Below are positions 1 through 6,209 of a stretch of DNA of 10,293 nucleotides, one piece after another. The stretch covers positions 14,123 to 24,415 of the forward strand of contig JAOZRC010000005.1 in assembly GCA_029940345.1 (NCBI GenBank), read 5' to 3'. The number at the start of each line of letters is the position of its first letter. Within the stretch, counting starts at the first letter, position 1. A program made the translations under genes and the position numbers. A model generated the notes under the pieces. That model was not told where the DNA came from. It searched no databases and saw only the letters and a program-made list of their open reading frames with translations. Source of the stretch: Desulfobacterales bacterium (GTDB lineage: Bacteria; Desulfobacterota; Desulfobacteria; Desulfobacterales; JAUCGF01).

Positions 1-660
1 AAATAAGGTGTGATCTTTCAGCGCTTGTTGCTGTTGCGGCGTCAGCAATCCCCAACCGCGGGTATGTTCGGCATGACGGGTTTCAAAAAAACCCAGCATG
101 ATTTCATTGACCCGCACTTCCGGCGCGCCCATTCGCGCCCAGGTTTCGGTTAGGAGAGACACACCGCGGTTGGCAGTGGCATAGCCTTCATTGAAGACTA
201 AACTGGCCGGGCCGGAACGGCCCACAAGGCCGGCAATTGATGAAAAGTTGATTATGACGCCGTTACCGCCGGCTTTTAAATGGGGCAAAGCCGCTTCTGA
301 CACCCATTGCTTGGCGCGCAATGTTGTGGCCAGTTCCAGATCCCATTGGGCCCGGTTATATTTACCGTGAACTATCGGCCAACCGCCCCGCTCTATATTA
401 TTGATCAGAATGTCAAGACGACCGAAATGATCTATAACCTTCTGAATGAGTACCGGAATACTGTCTGTTTCAAGCAGATTACATTTAATGATCAGATGAT
501 CTTGTCCGATAGCGGCAAAATCCCGCCGCATGGCATCCAGGGCTTCGGGCCAGTCAAAGTGGGTCAATGCGATTTTAACGCCTTCTTGAGCAAGTGCCAG
601 TCCGATGCCTTTGCCGATTCCTTTGACAGCACCTAGCACCAGCGCAACTTTGTCTTTCAT
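1..660 (-). CDS. SDR-family oxidoreductase, C-terminus cut by window edge, catalytic Lys replaced
   Basis: I read 220 open codons from the ATG at 658-660 to base 1; the C-terminus lies outside the window. The protein is a Rossmann-fold short-chain dehydrogenase/reductase expected to bind NAD(P)H. A glycine-rich loop GAVKGIGKGIG lies at residues 10-20, NN at 87-88 (LDILINNIERGG) takes the place of the NNAG motif, SS at 140-141 precedes IAGLVG, and a RVNEIMLG stretch follows the active site. The oddity is the active site. Tyr160 begins YATAN, so the usual YxxxK has Asn164 instead of Lys. Tyr160 is also 19 residues after Ser141 rather than the usual 12-13, implying an insertion of about six residues. 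The gene starts inside the stop codon of the YkgJ-family gene (TAATG), so the two are probably translationally coupled. It may be a divergent reductase subfamily or a non-catalytic SDR; the substrate cannot be told. Confidence 0.9.
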   Translation of the reverse strand, partial: MKDKVALVLGAVKGIGKGIGLALAQEGVKIALTHFDWPEALDAMRRDFAAIGQDHLIIKCNLLETDSIPVLIQKVIDHFGRLDILINNIERGGWPIVHGKYNRAQWDLELATTLRAKQWVSEAALPHLKAGGNGVIINFSSIAGLVGRSGPASLVFNEGYATANRGVSLLTETWARMGAPEVRVNEIMLGFFETRHAEHTRGWGLLTPQQQQALKDHTLF

Positions 661-1400
661 TATATTTTACTTTCCGTAACACCAAAAAATTCATATAAAA
701 CCCACTTAAAAGCGACTTTGAGCAACGCAATATCATCCGTTGGAAATGTTTTCAGGTCAATGTCTTGAGTGTCCAAATTATTCGGCAGTCCGTTTGTATT
801 GATATATTGGCGGAACGCATCAAGATCGTAACAAGCCATGGAAAACATACGGTTTGCTTTCAAATCCGGCGGCCCCTGCTTTTGTTGCCGCCAGAGGCTG
901 ATAATTGTCATCATGCGGTCATTCATAGCGTTGTATATCGTCAAATCCTGTTGTTGCATCCACTCATGAGCGGTCATCTGCGGGCCTTGCTCAAAACCGC
1001 GGCAGTGGGGTTCTTTTATCAGCATGAACTGTTCTTCAATCTGCCCGGTCAGGGGGGATCGAAAAATCGCTCTGGCAATCGGATACATGCGACAGGAGGC
1101 TGGTCGGTCTTCATACACACGGCAGCCGTGGGAGGTAACAAACGGGCATTTCAGGTCGGCGGCGTAATCGGGCCGTAGCGTGATAATCGGTAAACCGGTT
1201 TCCGGCCCAATATGTTGGCTGGTGTATTGCTCTAAAAATTGGGCGGAAGTGAGTCCGAAATGCTTTTTAAGACGTAAAATATCGTAAGGGGTCAAAAACT
1301 GGTTTAAATCCTGACAGCAATCATTAAAGCAGGGAACCTGGCTCGAACAGGCAAATTGAAACGGTTCATCCGCAGCCAGCGGAGTCATTTGTCCTTCCAC
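660..1400 (-). CDS. YkgJ-family cysteine-cluster protein (putative Zn/Fe-chelating domain)
   Basis: This 246-residue soluble protein has the cysteine pattern of the YkgJ/FliB-like family. An N-terminal cluster at C18, C24, C28 and C29 (CSSQVPCFNDCC) is followed by C85, C93, C103 (CPFVTSHGCRVYEDRPASC) and C133. The family is thought to bind a metal ion or Fe-S cluster, and most members have no known reaction. The P-x-x-C-R-M-Y-P segment near residues 100-107 is typical. The start chosen is GTG at 1398-1400, because an AAAAGGA sequence sits about 10 bases upstream. An ATG four codons later (1386-1388) has its purine stretch too close to the start. The stop TAA overlaps the ATG of the downstream SDR by one base, suggesting coupled translation and a shared process. 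No membrane segment or signal peptide is visible. Confidence 0.87.
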   Translation of the reverse strand: MEGQMTPLAADEPFQFACSSQVPCFNDCCQDLNQFLTPYDILRLKKHFGLTSAQFLEQYTSQHIGPETGLPIITLRPDYAADLKCPFVTSHGCRVYEDRPASCRMYPIARAIFRSPLTGQIEEQFMLIKEPHCRGFEQGPQMTAHEWMQQQDLTIYNAMNDRMMTIISLWRQQKQGPPDLKANRMFSMACYDLDAFRQYINTNGLPNNLDTQDIDLKTFPTDDIALLKVAFKWVLYEFFGVTESKI

Positions 1401-1574
1401 TATTAATTTTTCCTTTTCTGATGATCTTTTTACTCATTAAGGGGCTGGAAATAAATAGCTCATCGGTTTTTAAATGTTTAACAGATTAACAATCGAATAA
1501 CGAACAATTGAATAATCGAATGACGAACATATGAGATTCATTATCCAGGTGTCCTGACCACTGATAATTCGATC
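1401..1574. other. Intergenic gap with a 23-base tandem duplication
   Basis: This 174-base gap separates mqnE from the YkgJ-family gene, both on the minus strand. It is AT-rich and holds no plausible ORF. It contains a two-copy direct repeat (annotated separately). I see no GC-rich stem followed by a T-run that would serve as an intrinsic terminator for mqnE, so read-through into the YkgJ-SDR pair is possible. Confidence 0.5.
1491..1529. repeat. Two-copy direct repeat, 16 bases with one mismatch, 23-base period
   Basis: AATCGAATAACGAACA at 1491-1506 recurs as AATCGAATGACGAACA at 1514-1529, with one mismatch and a period of 23 bases. Related ATTCG-rich words surround it. It may be a small interspersed repeat family of this genome or a binding-site pair; the sequence does not decide. 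Confidence 0.6.
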
Positions 1575-2666
1575 CTATACGCCTACCGGTCGATAAAACG
1601 AATCCCGCCGCACCGGTTCGAAACCTGCCGAGGTAATCAGGTTTTCCATCTGTTCAGCACTTAAACCTTTGGCGGTTGATGCGCCCGCCGTATGCGTGAT
1701 TTTTTCCTCGATAATCGTACCGTCCAAATCGTCTGCGCCGAAAAACAGGGCGATTTGAGCTGATTTCTCACCGATCATCACCCAATACGCTTTGATATGA
1801 TCAAAATTGTCCAACATCAGGCGCGCCACAGCCACATTTTTAAGATCATCAAACCCGGTGGTGGACTCAATATGAGCTAATCTCGTGTTTTTAGAATGAA
1901 ACGCCAGCGGGATAAAAGCTGAGAATCCGCCCGTCATATCTTGTAATTCACGCAGCAACATCAGGTGCTTCACCCGTTCTTGGACCGTTTCAATATGGCC
2001 GTAAAGCATCGTGGCATTGGATGTCAGACCGGCTTCATGGACCGCTTGCATAATTTCCAACCAGCGTTCCTGGCCTATTTTACGGGGAAACAATTTTTGC
2101 CTGACTCGCGCGCTCATCACTTCGGCGCCGCCGCCGGGAAGCATTCCCAGGCCGGCGTCTTTCAGGGCTTGGATGGCAGCCTTTAACGATAGGTTGGCAA
2201 GGCGCGCTAGATAATCAATTTCCACGGCGGTGAACGCTTTGACAGTCGCCTGGGGTCTGATTTCTTTAACCGTTCGAATCAGATCTGTGTAATAGTCAAA
2301 TGGCAGCTTGTCATTCAGTCCGCCGACGATATGCAATTCACAAATCGGCTCATCAAGACGCGCGTTTATCCGTTCGCGGATATCATCAGCTGTAAGGGTG
2401 AATGCTCCTTTTTGGCCTTCATCTTTGGCATAAGCGCAAAACAGGCAGCGGTTGATACAAACATTGGTGTAATTCAGATGTTGATTATAGACATAATACG
2501 CTTTGGCGCCGTGTCGCCGTCGGCGTACATAATCGGCCAGTCGTCCGACGCCGATCAAATCGTTGCTTTCATACAAGATGGCGCCATCTTCGGCTGACAA
2601 ACGTTCGTTTTGGAAGATTTTATTTTTAATCGGCTCTAAACGTTGATCGAATAATTGAATTTTCAT
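1575..2666 (-). CDS. mqnE: Aminofutalosine synthase MqnE (radical SAM, menaquinone futalosine pathway)
   Basis: This cytosolic radical SAM enzyme of 363 residues matches aminofutalosine synthase. The enzyme joins an adenosyl radical to 3-[(1-carboxyvinyl)oxy]benzoate, giving 6-amino-6-deoxyfutalosine in the alternative menaquinone pathway. The [4Fe-4S] motif is C70-x3-C74-x2-C77 (CINRCLFCAYA), preceded by HLNYTNV. Further family marks are GGLNDKLPFDYY near 115-126, KAFTAVEI at 143-150, MLPGGGAEV at 175-183, SNATMLYGH in the middle, and TGGFSAFIPLAF further on. MqnC, the closest paralogue, usually has an IPGGGAEI-type loop and different residues after the cysteine motif, so MqnE is preferred. 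The start ATG lies 14 bases after the L,D-transpeptidase stop with only a weak GAGA-type Shine-Dalgarno, so co-transcription is likely. The other mqn genes are not in this window. Confidence 0.93.
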   Translation of the reverse strand: MKIQLFDQRLEPIKNKIFQNERLSAEDGAILYESNDLIGVGRLADYVRRRRHGAKAYYVYNQHLNYTNVCINRCLFCAYAKDEGQKGAFTLTADDIRERINARLDEPICELHIVGGLNDKLPFDYYTDLIRTVKEIRPQATVKAFTAVEIDYLARLANLSLKAAIQALKDAGLGMLPGGGAEVMSARVRQKLFPRKIGQERWLEIMQAVHEAGLTSNATMLYGHIETVQERVKHLMLLRELQDMTGGFSAFIPLAFHSKNTRLAHIESTTGFDDLKNVAVARLMLDNFDHIKAYWVMIGEKSAQIALFFGADDLDGTIIEEKITHTAGASTAKGLSAEQMENLITSAGFEPVRRDSFYRPVGV

Positions 2667-2680
2667 TTTGGTTTGATTCT

Positions 2681-4555
2681 CTAAAAAAAAGGCCTGATAT
2701 AATTGCTTTTGTTTTTGAGGCGATGCAGTATTGCACTGTCCTGATCAGATTTGACCATTTTTTCCCTGTAAATTTTCAATAAATTTTTATCTTTTTTAAG
2801 TTCCAATATCTTAAAACCGCTCGCTTTGAAGGTGTCGGAACGATAATGCTGCCGAAAACTCACATACACACTGCTTTCGGCAAGGAACACTTTGATGTCA
2901 GATATTTTTATGCTGATTTTTTTATTGCGTTGATTCAATATTTTTTTATATTTTTTCCATGCTGCCAGATTTTTATTTTTGCTTTTAAAATCCGGATGAT
3001 AAAAGGTTATATAATCATCAAGGCGCTTCTCCTCCCAAGCTTTGCGCCAGGACTCAACTAGCACTTCAATCCGCCCCTCGGCCGTCTGTTCTTTGTCCGT
3101 AAGTACCATCTCGGACGTTTCAACCGCCGGTTTCTTGGCCGAAAATTGTTCAGACGGCGTTGATTGGCTAGGAGCAGGGAAAACAATCTCGTTAGGAAGA
3201 ATACCCAATTGTTCCTTTTGTGACGGTGTTATGTTCGGTTGTTCCACCACCGGTTGCTTCGTGGGCAATGGTGTAATTTTTTGTGGTTCCGTTGTTAAGG
3301 GTTCTTTTTCCGATGCCGTAACTGCGGGCTTTTCAACTGTCGTCCGGTTTTCAGGCAACAGTTCTGAACGCTCGGATGGCTTCGGCTCCGGTTGTACGCT
3401 TTTGGGTGAATCAAATGTTCGTCTCTCTTTTTCCGGATGTGTGACTTCGGGTTTTTCAACTATTTGTCGGATGGCGGGAGACGGTGTGGGACGTTCAGAC
3501 AGACTGGGTGCCGGTGTAACAATTTGAAGCGGTTGAATCGGACTAATCCTGGCTTTATCTTTTGATGAACGTGTTTTGACTTTGGCAATAGTGATCGGAA
3601 TTGTTTCTTCATGCCATTCCCGTTTAATAAGCACTAAAAAGTTCGCCCCCGGTCCGGCCAGGTACAATTTTGAATACCCGCGGATATTTTCAGAACCGGC
3701 CGTCTTTTTAATAATAACCTCCCCCAGCGCCACCACGCGTTCTTGCATACCAAGAATAACAAGCGAGCTGATTTCCGAATCCAGTCCGGCATATTTGGGG
3801 GGAAGCATGGCGTTTTTTAAAAACGGTATCAGTTCTGCAAAATCGCGTTCAGAGGCTGCAAAGGTATACGGTAGACGTTCCCCGATAATCACCGGCGTTA
3901 ATTTAAAGTCAATACGGTTGTCAAGTGTTTTCAACTCCGAATTACGCATCACCAAACAACCGTTGCTGGAATACGAGTCAAGGGCGCGATTCGTGCCGTG
4001 GATAAAGATGCCGGAACCGCCGTTGCCGTCAAACTCATCAAAAATATCAGGATAGTTCAATCCGAAGGCCCGATCACCAAAGATGGTAATTTTTTTATCC
4101 CTGAATGTTTTTGTGTTGAAAAAGATGCCTTCAGGTGTTTTTTTGTCTTTCTCTCGCTGTTTTTTGCCATGCCGCTGTCCGGTGACGCAACGATACCTTT
4201 TGATCAGTTTGTAAGCACCGTCATAGTGATACAGCGATAACTCCTGCGACGCTTTTTCAATCAGGATCAGATACAAAGGAACCCCACCGGGTTTAAAGTA
4301 AAGCACCGGACCTTCCCAAACGCCTCTGTCCGGAGCAAGCGTTTTCAGGGATTCAACGTATTGGGGAGTCATGGGGTGGTTGTTTTGGGGAGGCTGTTTT
4401 TTCAAAGAATAGGCATCCGCATCGCAGACAGGTCCGTAAAAAACGGCAATGACAAGCAACAGTGCTATTTTCAAACTAAGGCCAATTAAACAGCGGACAG
4501 CCTTCCGATCATTTTGCTTATGTCTTTTACTATTGGGGTGTAAAAATTGAGTCAT
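2681..4555 (-). CDS. L,D-transpeptidase (YkuD) with proline-rich repeat linker and C-terminal NTF2-like domain
   Basis: This 624-residue exported or membrane-anchored protein is predicted to form or break peptidoglycan cross-links, or to attach proteins to peptidoglycan. After a basic N-terminus, a hydrophobic segment at about 22-40 acts as signal or anchor. The YkuD catalytic domain covers roughly 90-230. His186 in IFIHGTNR and Cys200 in SSNGCLVMR form the H...SxGC active-site motif, here SNGC instead of the common SHGC. Residues 345-490 are a Pro/Glu/Lys-rich linker made of about four degenerate units (VEKPEVT, VEKPAVT, VEQPNIT, AKKPAVE). Residues about 493-600 (VESWRKAWEEKRLDDYITFYHPDF) look like the NTF2-like domain found at the end of some L,D-transpeptidases such as the Cds6 type. 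The gene precedes mqnE by 14 bases. It ends in eight T residues directly before the stop, a slippage-prone run. A TATACT at 4598-4603 (minus) lacks a clear -35 partner. Confidence 0.9.
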   Translation of the reverse strand: MTQFLHPNSKRHKQNDRKAVRCLIGLSLKIALLLVIAVFYGPVCDADAYSLKKQPPQNNHPMTPQYVESLKTLAPDRGVWEGPVLYFKPGGVPLYLILIEKASQELSLYHYDGAYKLIKRYRCVTGQRHGKKQREKDKKTPEGIFFNTKTFRDKKITIFGDRAFGLNYPDIFDEFDGNGGSGIFIHGTNRALDSYSSNGCLVMRNSELKTLDNRIDFKLTPVIIGERLPYTFAASERDFAELIPFLKNAMLPPKYAGLDSEISSLVILGMQERVVALGEVIIKKTAGSENIRGYSKLYLAGPGANFLVLIKREWHEETIPITIAKVKTRSSKDKARISPIQPLQIVTPAPSLSERPTPSPAIRQIVEKPEVTHPEKERRTFDSPKSVQPEPKPSERSELLPENRTTVEKPAVTASEKEPLTTEPQKITPLPTKQPVVEQPNITPSQKEQLGILPNEIVFPAPSQSTPSEQFSAKKPAVETSEMVLTDKEQTAEGRIEVLVESWRKAWEEKRLDDYITFYHPDFKSKNKNLAAWKKYKKILNQRNKKISIKISDIKVFLAESSVYVSFRQHYRSDTFKASGFKILELKKDKNLLKIYREKMVKSDQDSAILHRLKNKSNYIRPFF

Positions 4556-4686
4556 TAAAACTGTTTCCCGTATCCTAATGTCATGTCATGTCAGATCAGT
4601 ATAGATTCAATCTGGGTTTGATTGCCTGGTCAAAAACATCCATTCGCGAAGCGTCGGGATATTCGAGACGTTTTGCAAGTCTTGCC

Positions 4687-4708
4687 GGGGAGTGAACGGT
4701 TACGCTTG
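4687..4708 (+). repeat. Interspersed 22-base repeat, copy 1
   Basis: The 22 bases beginning GGGGAGTGAACGGTTAC match copy 3 at 4937-4958 at 20 of 22 positions in the same orientation, exactly 250 bases apart. A degenerate inverted copy lies at 4831-4848. Confidence 0.65.
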
Positions 4709-4830
4709 TTCAATGGCGACGAAGATACTTTCATCAACGGTGAGACTGATCTTGCACTTTTCCCCATACCATTTCTATATGATAATATGTGTGCATGATT
4801 ATGTCAATCGTTTACCGTTTCATGATGGCA

Positions 4831-4848
4831 TGTAACCGCTCTCTCCTC
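4831..4848 (-). repeat. Interspersed repeat, copy 2, inverted and degenerate
   Basis: TGTAACCGCTCTCTCCTC on the plus strand matches the reverse complement of copy 3 (TGTAACCGTTCGCTCCCC) at 15 of 18 positions. It lies between the two direct copies and is inverted relative to both. Confidence 0.5.
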
Positions 4849-4936
4849 TGGGCGGAACGGCTTTCCGCTTTACATGATCACAACCGTGCGTGAGGGTGTA
4901 TACGCGGGAAGCTGTCCCGAGTTAGCTTACATGTAG

Positions 4937-4958
4937 GGGGAGCGAACGGTTACACTTG
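4937..4958 (+). repeat. Interspersed 22-base repeat, copy 3
   Basis: The 22 bases beginning GGGGAGCGAACGGTTAC are the same-strand partner of copy 1, with two mismatches. CGGTTA at 4947-4952 also pairs with TAACCG at 4961-4966, giving a six-base stem around an eight-base loop, just before the promoter-like sequence at 4971. Confidence 0.65.
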
Positions 4959-4970
4959 CATAACCGCTTC

Positions 4971-4999
4971 TTTACAGATAGACTTGTAAATGATATAAT
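4971..4999 (+). promoter_or_regulatory. Sigma70-like promoter, TTTACA-17-TATAAT
   Basis: The -35 hexamer TTTACA (4971-4976, five of six consensus bases) and a perfect -10 TATAAT (4994-4999) are separated by the ideal 17 bases. Transcription would begin near 5006 and read toward the methyltransferase-like gene, giving a leader of about 320 bases. The flanking DNA is AT-rich, so a chance match is possible. Confidence 0.45.
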
Positions 5000-5199
5000 C
5001 AGTGGTTAGAAAATAAATAAGGAACGGGGACGAAATAACTTCCCCTCAACCAGCTATTTTTAAGTTACCAAAGTAAAAATATGATCGCTTTTTAAAATGT
5101 TAAAATGTAGGGTACTCAAAATTTTTTCTGCAATATTTTTGGTTTCAGCGCAAAACTGTGTAGGAAAAATTTTTCGCACCATTTAGCACATGAAAAAGT

Positions 5200-5239
5200 G
5201 GCTACCAACCTACGTCTGTCCCGCCTTATGTGGGTAGCC
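5200..5239 (+). other. Stem-loop in the leader upstream of the methyltransferase-like gene
   Basis: GGCTACC at 5200-5206 pairs with GGTAGCC at 5233-5239 around a 26-base loop. Just downstream, ACGGG at 5262-5266 can pair with CCCGT at 5287-5291. An alternative pairing of TGGGT (5231-5235) with ACCCA (5251-5255) would compete with the first stem. No known riboswitch class is recognised. It may be leader structure or part of an interspersed repeat. Confidence 0.35.
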
Positions 5240-5304
5240 GAAACTCTCAAACCCAGTTTTTACGGGGCTTAGGATTGGCAAGATTTCCCGTCTACTCGCT
5301 GCAC

Positions 5305-5333
5305 AACAAATGATAGGACAAAACAAATGATAG
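5305..5333 (+). repeat. 12-base tandem duplication spanning the start codon
   Basis: AACAAATGATAG occurs at 5305-5316 and again at 5322-5333, with a period of 17. The second copy contains the ATG chosen for the methyltransferase-like gene (5327). The first copy contains an ATG at 5310 that opens a six-codon frame (MIGQNK) whose TGA overlaps the real start as ATGA. AGGA at 5315-5318 sits eight bases before the chosen start, which is why the second ATG is preferred. Confidence 0.6.
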
Positions 5334-5914
5334 AAAAAATATTAATCATTCTTCTGACCCTGATTTACTTGGGGGCCTTCATCACAAGGAATTTGATCGT
5401 TAAAGCCGATACGAAACAAAGAATCAGAGCGTCTGATTTTCTGTTAAAAAGTTCCATAATATTTACATCTTTATGTTTTTTAATGACGATTATTTCTACC
5501 AATTCGGAACGTTGGTATCAACTCATGGGGGCAATCGTATTCTTAAGATATCCTATAATTTCTTACATGGGGCTGTTTCTTTTTGCATTAAGCATTATCA
5601 TGGGATGGTCTTTTTCAGCACAGCTTAAAAATTCATGGCGCGTCGGTATACATGAAAATCAAAAAACCGCACTGATCCAAAATGGTATTTATGCATACAT
5701 TCGGAACCCTTATTTTCTTTCCTATTTCATTATGTTTTTCAGCTTATTTTTAGTACGTCCGAGTTATGTATTATTCGTGTTATTATTAGCTGCTTCAACT
5801 ATTTTTCATTGTATGGTAATTCGCGAAGAAATCCATTTATTGAATCTGCATGGTAAAGAATATATAAAATACAAGAAAAAAACCGGTAGATACATTCCAC
5901 GATTTATTAAGTGA
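5327..5914 (+). CDS. Isoprenylcysteine carboxyl methyltransferase (ICMT)/PEMT-like membrane protein
   Basis: This 195-residue integral membrane protein has hydrophobic segments at about 3-21, 43-57, 78-96 and 130-160. The conserved C-terminal half follows the ICMT/PEMT-like pattern: GIYAYIRNPYFLSYF at 120-134, then REEIHLL near 166-172 and HGKEYIKYKKKTGRYIP near 175-191. These correspond to the G-Y-x-x-x-R-x-P, E-E and Y-x-x-Y-x-x-x-x-x-R-x-I-P positions that form the S-adenosylmethionine pocket. The family transfers methyl groups from SAM to membrane-embedded substrates, but the substrate of bacterial members is usually unknown, and sequence alone does not show one here. The gene is clearly AT-richer than the minus-strand genes on either side, which fits horizontal acquisition. 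It stands alone, with a possible promoter 330 bases upstream. Confidence 0.82.
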   Translation: MIEKILIILLTLIYLGAFITRNLIVKADTKQRIRASDFLLKSSIIFTSLCFLMTIISTNSERWYQLMGAIVFLRYPIISYMGLFLFALSIIMGWSFSAQLKNSWRVGIHENQKTALIQNGIYAYIRNPYFLSYFIMFFSLFLVRPSYVLFVLLLAASTIFHCMVIREEIHLLNLHGKEYIKYKKKTGRYIPRFIK

Positions 5915-6091
5915 AATACGCATTTTTCTGATTCTAACGGATTTTGGGCACGGATTCAGTCAAATAGGTAGAAAAGAGATAGATTTTCAGATAATCTCTA
6001 TGGCGTCGTTTAAAAACGAAGCAAAAGCGGTTTACACTTTTTTTAAATAAAGCAAGGCAAATTGGCACTTTACCCTATCCAATAATCCGTT

Positions 6092-6159
6092 AATCTTACA
6101 AATCCTAATTCAGACAGTGATTGGCAGTTGCCATTGTCTGAATTAGGATTTTCAGGATT
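6092..6159. repeat. Long inverted repeat (17-base perfect core, 25-base imperfect arms)
   Basis: AAATCCTAATTCAGACA at 6100-6116 is perfectly complementary to TGTCTGAATTAGGATTT at 6135-6151. Pairing resumes outward after a two-base mismatch, between 6092-6097 and 6154-6159 (one G-T wobble), giving arms of 25 bases. The 18-base loop contains its own small palindrome, TGGCA-GT-TGCCA. It lies between the methyltransferase-like gene and brnT. There is no T-run, so it is not a typical terminator; it resembles a small non-coding mobile repeat. Confidence 0.85.
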
Positions 6160-6180
6160 TAATGATTTTAGGATTTTCAG
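6143..6180 (+). repeat. Direct repeat TTAGGATTTTCAG, two copies
   Basis: TTAGGATTTTCAG occurs at 6143-6155 and 6168-6180, 25 bases apart, with another CAGGATTT between. The first copy overlaps the right arm of the inverted repeat. From memory, GGATTTTCAGGATT-type runs are frequent in intergenic DNA of many environmental bacteria; this is recollection, not a search result. Confidence 0.6.
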
Positions 6181-6209
6181 AAGCGTTGCTTTGAGAAAAA
6201 GGCATCATA

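Larger units (their letters stand above)
4556..5326. other. 771-base gene-free stretch, repeat-rich, divergent intergenic region
   Basis: This region lies between the minus-strand L,D-transpeptidase gene and the plus-strand methyltransferase-like gene. I find no ORF with a credible start and family resemblance. It contains a three-copy ATGTC run at 4578-4593, three copies of an 18-22 base motif (two direct, one inverted), small hairpins at 4852-4868 (GCGGAA/TTCCGC) and 4905-4919 (CGGGA/TCCCG), a sigma70-like promoter at 4971-4999, and several potential stems between it and the next start codon. The right half, from about 4990, is markedly AT-rich. The stretch resembles the debris of small repeats or a decayed mobile element, plus a possible long leader. 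Confidence 0.6.

Noticed and set aside
307..636. Plus-strand open frame of 109 codons
   Set aside because: It lies wholly antisense to the SDR gene, whose frame shows clear family motifs; this frame has no recognisable domain or ribosome binding site.
3042..3527. Plus-strand 161-codon frame, serine- and glycine-rich
   Set aside because: It is the antisense shadow of the proline-rich linker of the L,D-transpeptidase; its composition follows from that repeat.
4703..4774. Minus-strand frame KCKISLTVDESIFVAIEQA resembling the start of an antitoxin
   Set aside because: It is only 24 codons between two stops (TAG at 4775-4777 and TAA at 4700-4702), with no in-frame start codon. It could be a gene remnant, but the match is too short to call.
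4852..4868. GCGGAA/TTCCGC hairpin as an intrinsic terminator
   Set aside because: The stem is followed by only three T residues and no gene ends nearby on that strand.
4687..4958. Spaced repeats as a CRISPR array
   Set aside because: There are only three copies, one inverted, with unequal spacing and no cas genes.
5974..6020. AGAGAT/ATCTCT and TCGTTT/AAACGA hairpins as a terminator for the methyltransferase-like gene
   Set aside because: The stems are short and AT-rich, and neither is followed directly by a T-run.
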